Positions 8,523-15,850 are shown, counted from the stretch's first letter. The stretch: 51,112 nt of DNA from Vallitalea sp. (GCF_025211055.1 NZ_JAOARO010000055.1:1-51112), one strand, 5' to 3'. Numbers and translations are program-made. The notes: generated by a model from the letters alone, not told the origin.

Positions 8523-9000
8523 ATGAATGATATAGAAATTTTGAGATGTATACCAAAAGCAGACTTACATAATCACTTTAACCTTGGAGGGAATAGAGAT
8601 TATATATATAAAAAAACTGGTATGAAGATTCCTTGTTTAAATCATAAACTTGAGAACATGAATGAAATGCATAGTTGGGTTAATAAATATATAGGAACGG
8701 TGTTTGAAGGAAAGTCAGGTATCAATCACCGCAAGTTATGAACTGGAGCTGATAATAATATTCAACTTAATATTTGTCCGACAAGTAATGTAATATTAGG
8801 TAGGGTAGAGTCAATAAAGAAGAATCCTATTAGAAAGTTATTTGATGCGGGTATTAAAGTAACTATTAATTCAGATAATGTTCTAATATTTGACAGTCCT
8901 GTTTTCTGGAGAATATATGAAAATGTTCAAAGCTGGTGTATTTAATGCTGAAGAATTAGACATTATTAGAATGAATGGTTTAACAGATAGTATACGGTGA
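8523..9000 (+). pseudogene. Adenosine deaminase-family pseudogene (internal deletion, frameshifts)
   Basis: The N-terminal piece (8523-8741) has the metal-binding opening PKADLHNHFNLGG of the adenosine/AMP deaminase family. From about 8749 a second piece reads NICPTSNVILGRV and IRKLFDAGIKVTINSDNVLI, the conserved C-terminal barrel of the same family. The last piece FNAEELDIIRMNGLTDSIR ends at 9000. The roughly 200 central residues that carry the HxGE and SLDxxG regions are gone, and the pieces are out of frame. It is clearly non-functional as a deaminase. It lies between truncated site 9 and site 10. Confidence 0.85.
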
Positions 9001-9011
9001 TTTCAGTAAAT

Positions 9012-9110
9012 TGCTTCGTATAACAAAATATTGTCGTTCGCTACGCACATTTACTCTCTTTGGGGAAAATTAAGAGAGAACGTTGGAAATACCGAATCGT
9101 TAAGTTAAAT
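9012..9110 (+). repeat. attC-like site 10 (short form, complete)
   Basis: Left box GTATAAC at 9018-9024 and right box GTTAAGT at 9099-9105. The inner arm TTTACTCTCTT faces TAAGAGAGAA. The right box complements the left box of site 11 exactly (ACTTAAC). Confidence 0.82.
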
Positions 9111-9243
9111 TGTCAACTAGGTATTATTATGTCCATATTTATGGGTTAAATAGATTTTTTTAAAGATAAAGTGGATTGTATCATAAATGATTGCGGTTTT
9201 TTATAACTGTTAATATTATATAAGATGAGAGGTTTTGAAGAAA

Positions 9244-9708
9244 ATGAAGATTAGAAGATTAGAGGAAAGAGATGTAATAGATGTTGCTGATTTAGCAATG
9301 AGAACATTTAGAAGATACAACAGTTTAGATTTTTATGATGAAGAGGCTATAACTAAAACATTAGACTATTTTGACCCTACTAAAAATACTAAACAACAGC
9401 TTCTTGATAAATTTAGTAAGAAGCCTATATTTTATGTTGCTGAAGAAGATGAAATAGTAGGAATGATATGCGGAATGGCGAACAGAATAAGTAGTCTTTT
9501 TGTGGATGGAACACAACACAGAAGTGGTATTGGAAAGAAACTACTCGAAAGATTTGAAATTGAAGCGAAAGAATACAATTCAAATTATATTAGTATTGAG
9601 GCTTCATTGTATGCAGTTGCTTTTTATCAAAAGATGGGTTTCAATAAGACCACGGGTATATGTAATCATATGGGGTTAAAAGTATATAAAATGGAAAAAG
9701 TGTTATAG
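9244..9708 (+). CDS. GNAT family N-acetyltransferase
   Basis: A 154-residue Gcn5-related acetyltransferase, which moves acetyl from acetyl-CoA to an amine. Motif A is SSLFVDGTQHRSGIGKKLLE near 82-100, carrying the Q/RxxGxG/A CoA pyrophosphate-binding loop. Motif B is ISIEASLYAVAFYQKMGF near 120-137. The N-terminus MKIRRLEERDVIDVADLAMR is typical of YafP-like members. The acceptor is unknown. ATG 9244 is preferred over in-frame TTG 9235 because GAGAGG at 9227-9232 is too close to the TTG, but this is not certain. It is the single gene of its cassette. Confidence 0.92.
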   Translation: MKIRRLEERDVIDVADLAMRTFRRYNSLDFYDEEAITKTLDYFDPTKNTKQQLLDKFSKKPIFYVAEEDEIVGMICGMANRISSLFVDGTQHRSGIGKKLLERFEIEAKEYNSNYISIEASLYAVAFYQKMGFNKTTGICNHMGLKVYKMEKVL

Positions 9709-9802
9709 AGAAACCACAGTTTAGTGCTGTACGGTGAACTACATCCTAAGTATGGACTTATAGCCACAATAGTTTTATGATGAATTCAAAGCTTCCGTTG
9801 CC

Positions 9803-9975
9803 AACTTTACTTAACAATGTGTTATCATTCATTCGAACAAGGGTATTTCTCTAGGGATTTGTCCTCATACATCCCACCACCTAAGCGCAGTCACGACAAT
9901 CGTTGCATTAGCCCTTACTCAGGGCATTAGCTACGATTTCTAAGGTGCTAGCACGTCGATAACATGCGAGTGAGT
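9803..9975 (+). repeat. attC-like site 11 (long form, right box lost)
   Basis: Left box ACTTAAC at 9809-9815, a 7 of 7 complement to site 10's right box. The second box GTGTTATC faces GATAACAT, a compensated variant of the usual TATTTCCG pair. The inner arm CCACCACCTAAG faces CTAAGGTGCTAG. The expected GTTRRRY is replaced by GCGAGTGAG, so the right end has decayed. Confidence 0.78.
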
Positions 9976-10018
9976 TTTTTATTAAGCTGCTCCCATAATT
10001 AGAACTTGGAGGTTAATC

Positions 10019-10168
10019 ATGAAAAAATGGTATGATGAGGAGTACGAATTTGAAATTGAGGTAACTGGGTTTCTTCGAAGTGATCATACAGAGCGGTACT
10101 GCCGAAACGGCGAGGAAGTGGGGGATAAGTATACCTGTACCTATGGCTTATGTTACTTATTTATTTAA
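10019..10168 (+). pseudogene. Truncated TIGR04076-like small protein
   Basis: A 49-residue reading frame behind TTGGAGG. Its opening MKKWYDEEYEFEIEVTGFLR followed by SDHTERYCRNGEEVGDKYTC closely resembles the start of TIGR04076-type proteins, as far as I remember them. Those are about 110 residues long with further Cys and Met-rich segments. Here the frame leaves the family after TCTYG and ends LCYLFI. No continuation is evident downstream before site 12, so I read it as a 3'-deleted cassette gene. The fragment could still be translated. Confidence 0.6.
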
Positions 10169-10264
10169 TGATTAGAAGTGAGAATCAGAGAAAATATATA
10201 GTTGAGAATTTTAATGATTAATAAAGTACAAAAAGTATACATTTTATAATGAGTGGTAGTTTCC

Positions 10265-10378
10265 GTATGGTTATATCACCTAAGCACGTCGGGACAGTGG
10301 TTGCATTAGCCCTCAATCAGGGCATGAACAACTCCTTCTAAGGTACTGAAACGTTTAAAATATGAAATGTTATAGTAT
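10265..10378 (+). repeat. attC-like site 12 (right part only)
   Basis: This contains the inner CACCTAAG...CTAAGGTACTG hairpin of the long form, including GTTGCATTAGCCCT. It ends in the right box GTTATAG at 10369-10375. The left outer arm (RYYYAAC plus TATTTCCG) is missing; the sequence TTTCCGTATGGTTATAT stands there instead. Confidence 0.7.
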
Positions 10379-10543
10379 ATATCCGCTATCGAGGTCTAGC
10401 TTTTTGGTCTTTTTATATTGTTGATTTATAATGGAGATTTAAGTGAATTGAAATGTGTAATTTAGAGAAATTTATTGGACCTCCATTGAAAGAATCATTT
10501 ACTGGAAAATATATGCTTTGTAGTGTCGAAAGGGGAAGTAAAA

Positions 10544-11338
10544 TTGGAAGAAAATAATAATAAAATAAATAATGAAAGAACGGAACAAAAAGAAAAGGAT
10601 ATAATTATACCAGATTCTAACACTGCAAATAACTTATTGAATTTGGAATATTTTGAATCTAAAATCAATAAATTGCAATCTGAATTGGAATCTGATGCTA
10701 GTGTAAGTAAAGGAATTAGATATTTTTTCATGAGTATGGGTATATTTTGTTTGCTTGGTTATTTAAAGGTTGTAAATATAAATATTTATGTTAATTATAT
10801 ACTGACATTTATTAGTATTATATTTGTTTTGGCAAGCTTTACTAAATCTAAACAGAAAAAATTACAAAAAGAAATCGATTTACTAAATAAGCAAAAAGAG
10901 ATTGTGATGAAAGATAACGAAAAACAGAGACATTCACAATACTTTGACAGTTTAGTTGGAATCAATATTCGAAATCTTGAAGAATATTATGAGCTTGTGA
11001 AGAAAAGTAATAAAAGCTCATTTTATATTTCTATTAGTATGAGTGTTATTGGAATTATACTCATTGTCGGAGGCCTTATTGTAGGTTATTTTGTTGATGA
11101 GGTTAGAAATATTTCATATCTTGTAAGTTCGTCAGGAATAGTTATTGAATTAATAACTGCTTTATTATTTTATCTCTATAATAAATCAGTTATACAGCTT
11201 AAGGATTATCACGATAGTTTATTAGATGTTCAAAACATATTGTTATCATTTAAATTAATTGATGATATAAAGGGGGAAGAGTATAGATTAGAAATAATGA
11301 AATACATGATTGAATTTTTAACAAATCGTCACAAATAA
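10544..11338 (+). CDS. TRADD-N-associated membrane domain-like protein
   Basis: About 264 residues. A charged Asn/Lys/Glu-rich N-terminus is followed by a first helix pair (FFMSMGIFCLLGYLKVV, VNYILTFISIIFVLAS), a coiled-coil stretch (KQKKLQKEIDLLNKQKEIV), and a second pair (FYISISMSVIGIILIVGGLI, ISYLVSSSGIVIELITALLF). The C-terminus LKDYHDSLLDVQNILLSFKL fits the family. The second half matches the two-helix TRADD-N-associated membrane domain reported beside NTPase conflict systems. I rely on remembered family features here. TTG 10544 is preferred to GTG 10523 because AAGGGGAAG at 10530-10537 fits it. The gene is alone in its cassette and its stop codon touches site 13. It probably acts at the membrane in a defence response. 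Confidence 0.65.
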   Translation: MEENNNKINNERTEQKEKDIIIPDSNTANNLLNLEYFESKINKLQSELESDASVSKGIRYFFMSMGIFCLLGYLKVVNINIYVNYILTFISIIFVLASFTKSKQKKLQKEIDLLNKQKEIVMKDNEKQRHSQYFDSLVGINIRNLEEYYELVKKSNKSSFYISISMSVIGIILIVGGLIVGYFVDEVRNISYLVSSSGIVIELITALLFYLYNKSVIQLKDYHDSLLDVQNILLSFKLIDDIKGEEYRLEIMKYMIEFLTNRHK

Positions 11339-11461
11339 CTTCGTCTAACAAAATACTCCTGTTCGCTACGCACATCTCTTCACTGAGTGGGAGCACCCAC
11401 ATAAAGAAGGGCGTTGAGGGTCCAGTTCTGAGACGTCTGAAATGGGAAACGTTATCCATCA
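11338..11461 (+). repeat. attC-like site 13 (complete, divergent)
   Basis: Left box GTCTAAC at 11343-11349 and right box GTTATCC at 11451-11457. The second box is diverged (ATACTCCTG facing GTCTGAAATGGG). An inner hairpin GTGGG...CCCAC is present. This is the last recognisable copy; none is seen after the ATPase gene. Confidence 0.75.
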
Positions 11462-11541
11462 TCCTTAATTAGGCTTTGTATACAAAATCTGTAGATTAGA
11501 TAGTGTATTATTATTTTAATATATTAAATAAAGGAGATAAC

Positions 11542-11718
11542 ATGGAAAAATTTAATTTAATTAGTGGAATATGTTCTATATTAGGATTAATAATTTCAAT
11601 TTTTACTGCAAGTAAGGTAATTAAAGTATCAAAAAATATTGACAATAAAGTTATTCAAAAAAGAAATAAATTAAATGGTAGCAATATGGCTGGGAGAGAT
11701 GTAAATGTTTCAAAATAA
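11542..11718 (+). CDS. Small one-helix membrane protein with C-terminal NMAGRDVN motif
   Basis: A 58-residue protein. The N-terminus has a hydrophobic helix (FNLISGICSILGLIISIF), then a short basic linker and the C-terminal motif GSNMAGRDVNV. The same motif opens the ATPase that overlaps its end, and the two copies match nearly base for base (11680-11710 and 11735-11765). In bacterial NLR-like systems a short amyloid-forming motif shared by a membrane effector and an adjacent STAND NTPase passes the signal by templating. This gene has that layout, so I infer a membrane-acting effector. ATG 11542 follows AAGGAGA at 11531-11537. An upstream in-frame ATG at 11503 lacks a site. Confidence 0.72.
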   Translation: MEKFNLISGICSILGLIISIFTASKVIKVSKNIDNKVIQKRNKLNGSNMAGRDVNVSK

Positions 11719-14080
11719 AAATGAACTACATAATAGTAATATGGCAGGAAGAGATGTAAATATTTACTATGAGGAAAACAATAGGATAGAGAGTATATTA
11801 TTAGATGAAATTCCTAGGGTAAGAGAAGACTATGTTCAAAGAAAAGATATTGAAAAAGATTATATGGAATTATTAGAAAATGAAAATATTATACAATTAT
11901 ATGGGATCAGTGGTATTGGAAAAACCGAACTGACTAAAAGAATTGTTAATGATGTTGCCTATATGTTCGAAAAAACATATTGGATTTCGTGTAATAAGAA
12001 TTCAGTAATAAATCTGAAGTCTATAAGGGGGATATCAGGAGAAAAGATTGATTTAATTAGTAAAGTGAAAGAAATGAAGTGTCTTATAATTTTAGATAAT
12101 GCTTTTAATGGAGTAAATGAATTAATTAAAATATTTAGCAGGAATAATATGTTTGAATCTAAAGTGATTATTATTTCACAACAGAAATTGGGTTCTAGAA
12201 CTACTAAAAAATTACCTCTTGAGTTTATGAAAAAAGAAGAGGCAGAACAAATATTTTATGAATCAATATTTCAAAAATGCGGATTTAAAGATTTGCTTAG
12301 TCAGTTAGAATATCACCCATTAATGTTGATGATTCTGAAAATGTTTTTACTAGATGAAGATAATGGATTAAATGTTGAAGATTTTAAGGATATAAAAAAG
12401 TTAGTTAAATTAAAAGACGATGAGTTGACTCAATCTGAGAGAATATGTAATAAGATTATAGGTGACTATTATTCTAAAAATAATAATATATGCATTTTAA
12501 TTTCTAATCTAGGAAAAAATGAATTGGAAGAAAGCTTTTTAAAAAAGTGTATTTTAGATGAGATACCCTGTTTAATAAAAAAGTGTTTTTTAAAATATGA
12601 GGAGGGTTATTACTATTTACATGATATTATATTAAATTCTATAAAAGCTATAATTTCAAGTAACAGTAATAAAGAAGGGCTAGTTTTTGTACCAGAAATA
12701 AAAGAATTTTTGATAACTGAAAATGAAAAAAGAAGTCTTCAATTTTATTCGTTTTTTGCCTTTCATGAAGATTTTCTTTATAGAATGCTGAAAGCTAGTA
12801 CAGATAATGAGTTTAATATTTTAATTTATAACAGCATTTTACTTTTTTCAAATCATCAAAATATAGATAAGCATATAAATAATATCGAAAAATTATTAAT
12901 AAAAGATAAATTAGAAAATTATTATTCTATAAAGTTGTATATTGAAAAATTAGAACTTATTGTACAAGATAAAAGAAGTAAGCAAGGAAGAAATGAAAAA
13001 GTTTCAGATGCAATTAAAGAACTTAAGAATTTACAGAAAAAAGAACTTGATGATGAAAGTCAGTTATTAGTAAAGCATCATATAGCGAAATTTTATAATT
13101 GGAACAATGATTATAACGAGGCAATCGAATTACTAAAAGAGATTCTTGAAAAAAAACCAAATGAGTCATCAACACTATTACAACTTTTAAGAGTATATAG
13201 ACAGTGGCTTACTAAAAAAAATGTAAGTAGAGAAGAAAAAGCTAAGCTTGATAATGCTGTAAAAAATATTCTAGAAAATGCTGATTATCAAAAAATGCCA
13301 GTCGCTATTTATCTTGAAATGGTGAATCTTGTAAAGAATCGACCTCTAAATACAGTTGGAAATTTAAACTCTTGTTTATGGTCTAATTTTGACTATTTTA
13401 AGAAAATTGTAATGCTATATTCTAAAAATGGAGTATTTGAACACATATATTATATTATGGGGGAATTAGCTGAAACAATCTCCTATAAAGAAGGAAAGTT
13501 TTTTGATGAATGGTTTAGAACCATCGAGCATCCTGTAGAGTTAAAAAAGAAGGATATGTTAAGTTCAATAATAAAAATATATATATCTGAAATAAAGTTG
13601 CGTAAAAACAATGGTGATGATTATAAATTATTATTGAAATATTTAGAGGAATGCTGGTTTTTATACAAAGAAAAATATTTTAAGAAGAAGAAAAATCCAT
13701 TTGAATATAATTTACTTGTTAAAATGTACATAAGTATCGAAGAATATAATAGGGCATTAGAAGAATTAGATGAAGTGTATGATAAAGAAAATATATGGAA
13801 TTTAAAGAATATGGCATTGATTAAATCAGGATTAGGTGAATTGGATGTTGCATTAAACATAATATCAAATGCAATTAATAAATATAGGGAAAGTAAAGAT
13901 CCATTCTATTTATTTGCTTTTTTGAAAGATAAAGCAGATATTCTATATAAAAAAGCAGATAAAGAGTGCATAGATAATTTTATTCAAGCTATTGAGAGCT
14001 GTCATGATGATAAATTACAGCTAGAATGGCGAGAAATATTAAAAGAATGGAAAAAAGAATATAACATGATTCAACAATAG
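11705..14080 (+). CDS. NB-ARC/STAND ATPase with N-terminal signalling motif and TPR-like C-terminus
   Basis: A 791-residue NLR-like protein. Residues 11-20 carry SNMAGRDVNI. A linker with PRVREDYVQRKDIEK leads to the ATPase: Walker A GISGIGKTEL at 67-76, Walker B CLIILDNA at 126-133, a sensor strand KVIIISQQ at 153-160 and a GLPL-like HPLMLM near 204. A winged-helix-like stretch (YYLHDIILNSIK) follows. From about residue 440 to the end are helical repeats of TPR type (HHIAKFYNWNNDYNEAIELL, YISIEEYNRALEELDEVYDK). Such proteins sense invaders through the repeats and oligomerise on ATP. The start overlaps the previous gene by 14 bases and GGGAGA of that gene can serve as its ribosome site, implying coupling. 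This is a predicted phage-defence sensor. Confidence 0.85.
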   Translation: MFQNKNELHNSNMAGRDVNIYYEENNRIESILLDEIPRVREDYVQRKDIEKDYMELLENENIIQLYGISGIGKTELTKRIVNDVAYMFEKTYWISCNKNSVINLKSIRGISGEKIDLISKVKEMKCLIILDNAFNGVNELIKIFSRNNMFESKVIIISQQKLGSRTTKKLPLEFMKKEEAEQIFYESIFQKCGFKDLLSQLEYHPLMLMILKMFLLDEDNGLNVEDFKDIKKLVKLKDDELTQSERICNKIIGDYYSKNNNICILISNLGKNELEESFLKKCILDEIPCLIKKCFLKYEEGYYYLHDIILNSIKAIISSNSNKEGLVFVPEIKEFLITENEKRSLQFYSFFAFHEDFLYRMLKASTDNEFNILIYNSILLFSNHQNIDKHINNIEKLLIKDKLENYYSIKLYIEKLELIVQDKRSKQGRNEKVSDAIKELKNLQKKELDDESQLLVKHHIAKFYNWNNDYNEAIELLKEILEKKPNESSTLLQLLRVYRQWLTKKNVSREEKAKLDNAVKNILENADYQKMPVAIYLEMVNLVKNRPLNTVGNLNSCLWSNFDYFKKIVMLYSKNGVFEHIYYIMGELAETISYKEGKFFDEWFRTIEHPVELKKKDMLSSIIKIYISEIKLRKNNGDDYKLLLKYLEECWFLYKEKYFKKKKNPFEYNLLVKMYISIEEYNRALEELDEVYDKENIWNLKNMALIKSGLGELDVALNIISNAINKYRESKDPFYLFAFLKDKADILYKKADKECIDNFIQAIESCHDDKLQLEWREILKEWKKEYNMIQQ

Positions 14081-14196
14081 CAAATATAATTAACTCGTTA
14101 AGAGAAAATATTATCAAAGGATTTGGTGGTATTATATATTAAACCTTATATCAAAGCTGAATCTGAAGGAGAAAGTATATATTATGGACAGTTATC
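14081..14196 (+). other. Right junction of the cassette array
   Basis: No attC-like copy follows the ATPase gene. From 14126 an open stretch reads VVLYIKPYIKAESEGESIYY and continues through GQLSQIPEALRAL into the antisense of the next gene's 3' end. It looks like coding debris of a gene I cannot name. This is where array DNA gives way to ordinary chromosome. Confidence 0.4.
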
Positions 14197-15342
14197 TCAA
14201 ATACCGGAAGCATTGAGAGCTTTACATCTTAATTTATCTGCATACATTCTATGATCCACTTCAGCAATAAGCTGTTCCATAGTCATTGTATTATCTTCTC
14301 TAACTAATAGTTGCCCATAACTTAGTTCTATATTGTACTTGTCGTTATAACTGTTATGCTTTTCTAATTCAGCTTTAATATGCTCAATTACCTTATAAGT
14401 AAGTTCATAACGATGCTCAATCAACATAAAGAACTCATCCCCTCCATATCGACACACTAAATCTTCTACATTAGTGCAATTAAGTAATATCTCAGATACT
14501 ACTTGCAGTACTTTGTCTCCTTCAATATGTCCATAAGTATCATTAACGGATTTAAAATCATTCAAATCTATAACAACGAGAGAAAATGATTGCTTTTTTT
14601 TCAATCTATCTTTTAAGCGCATTTCAAAATTATGTCTAGTATATAGACAAGTTAAAGAATCACGCATCATTTCATCTCTTTCTAATAACAAAAATATTAA
14701 AAATAAACTTAGAGTATGAGATGGCATAGAAAAAGAAGTACCATATGCTTTTAGCTGAAGCGCTATTCCCAATATAGGTGCGATAAAATAAAGACCTACA
14801 GCTTTAAACACCCGTGCAGACATTCTCTTTTTATCCTTATAGAACAGTATTACTACTACTAGCATAAAGAAATACATAAAAAATGCATTAGCATAAATAT
14901 AAAAACCTCTGTGATAATGATTTTGAGCATCTATATAAAATAGAGAACCTGGTACAAAGAGATTATAAATTACAGATATAACACTTATATAGGTTGGAAT
15001 CATATAATAATAAAATTTTCTTTTATTAGCTTTTTTTTGACTATAAATCTTATAATCCAAATAAGTAAGACCAACGCATCCTGGCAATGTTATCAATCCT
15101 AAATATATTGCATTACTCCAATAATGAATTGGAATTTGAGAAGCATTGTTTATTTCACCTGAAATCCAAGAAACTGATTCTAATATTATTAATAATGATA
15201 TTGCTAAAAGAGCTCTTTGAAATAATTTTTCTGAATATTGTTTTCTTCTATGTTGTACATGAATGTATATAAACATTACCACGTTCAATATCAATGCATA
15301 AATCAATAAATCGATACGTAAAGCCAATTTTATTAAATTCAT
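14197..15342 (-). CDS. Diguanylate cyclase, membrane-anchored (GGDEF)
   Basis: A 381-residue protein that makes cyclic di-GMP from two GTP. The N-terminal half has six or more hydrophobic helices (for example LLIYALILNVVMFIYI and ANAFFMYFFMLVVVILF), probably a membrane sensor module. The GGDEF domain starts with RDSLTCLYTRHNFEMRL near residue 230. DLNDFKSVNDTYGHIEGD is the metal/GTP-binding segment, and the signature CRYGGDEFFML is intact. The inhibitory I-site RxxD is absent (NVED stands in its place), so product feedback by that site is unlikely. It faces leftward toward the array end. It is probably monocistronic, with its promoter in the AT-rich gap before hydG. Confidence 0.93.
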   Translation of the reverse strand: MNLIKLALRIDLLIYALILNVVMFIYIHVQHRRKQYSEKLFQRALLAISLLIILESVSWISGEINNASQIPIHYWSNAIYLGLITLPGCVGLTYLDYKIYSQKKANKRKFYYYMIPTYISVISVIYNLFVPGSLFYIDAQNHYHRGFYIYANAFFMYFFMLVVVILFYKDKKRMSARVFKAVGLYFIAPILGIALQLKAYGTSFSMPSHTLSLFLIFLLLERDEMMRDSLTCLYTRHNFEMRLKDRLKKKQSFSLVVIDLNDFKSVNDTYGHIEGDKVLQVVSEILLNCTNVEDLVCRYGGDEFFMLIEHRYELTYKVIEHIKAELEKHNSYNDKYNIELSYGQLLVREDNTMTMEQLIAEVDHRMYADKLRCKALNASGI

Positions 15343-15641
15343 ATATAAAATCTCCTATCTTACAATATTTACTAATATTAGTTTATTATTTTATTGTTAG
15401 CATCCTAAATTGATGCAATTAGACAAATTATATCTCATTTCTTTCTATTTTATATGAAGCCTTTTCTTTTTACAATAGTTATATTCTATTATAAAAGGAG
15501 TGATTTTAATAGGGGGATTTATGTCATATGACTATTGAACCAGTTATTGAAGATTCGGTTTTATCATATACTTGTAAATGTAGTAAATATTAATATTATC
15601 GAAGGAATTAGTAGCAATAATTAAGGTTTATACCACGTGTA

Positions 15642-15670
15642 TTGACAAAAAATAAACAAAGTGATATCAT
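15642..15670 (+). promoter_or_regulatory. Promoter of the hydG operon
   Basis: TTGACA at 15642-15647 and TATCAT at 15665-15670 with a 17-base spacer, a textbook housekeeping promoter. Transcription would start near 15677, giving a leader of about 245 bases before hydG. Confidence 0.7.
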
Positions 15671-15676
15671 TAATTT

Positions 15677-15850
15677 AGAATAAATTTCAGTTTTTCTGAG
15701 AAATATCTTAGTTAAACTGAAGGTAAAATCAAAGACCTTACAGAAAAGAGATATCTTATTTGATAGGAATTTGTGCAGAATTGTTATTTAACAGTTTTTT
15801 GAGCTGTTTTTTATTTGCATGACTTCCTTTATGGAAGTTTTTTTTGTTAT
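15677..15850 (+). promoter_or_regulatory. Structured leader with terminator hairpin ahead of hydG
   Basis: The leader opens with a nested hairpin: TTCAGTTT (15686-15693) with AAACTGAA (15714-15721), enclosing CTGAGA/TCTTAG. Then comes AAGGT...ACCTT, a TATC/GATA hairpin, an AACAG/CTGTT hairpin, and an intrinsic terminator ACTTCC/GGAAGT (15822-15838) followed by a run of T. It matches no riboswitch class I recognise. A leader terminator implies attenuation of the hydrogenase-maturation genes, or a small RNA ending there. Confidence 0.5.

Noticed and set aside
10453..10557. 34-codon ORF MCNLEKFIGPPLKESF...
   Set aside because: It has no ribosome site at proper distance and overlaps the start of the membrane-protein gene. 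It could be cassette debris, but support is too thin.
34..11461. Repeats as a CRISPR array
   Set aside because: Units are 100-170 bases, imperfect, and separated by whole genes of 200 to 1000 bases. No short regular spacers are present.
34..11461. Repeats as MITE insertions
   Set aside because: All copies lie in the same orientation between genes, with gene-repeat-gene periodicity and neighbour-matched ends. Random MITE insertion would give both orientations and target-site duplications. Not fully excluded without genome data.
15528..15593. 21-codon ORF MTIEPVIEDSVLSYT...
   Set aside because: There is a weak purine stretch upstream but nothing else to support it, in a gap between divergent genes.
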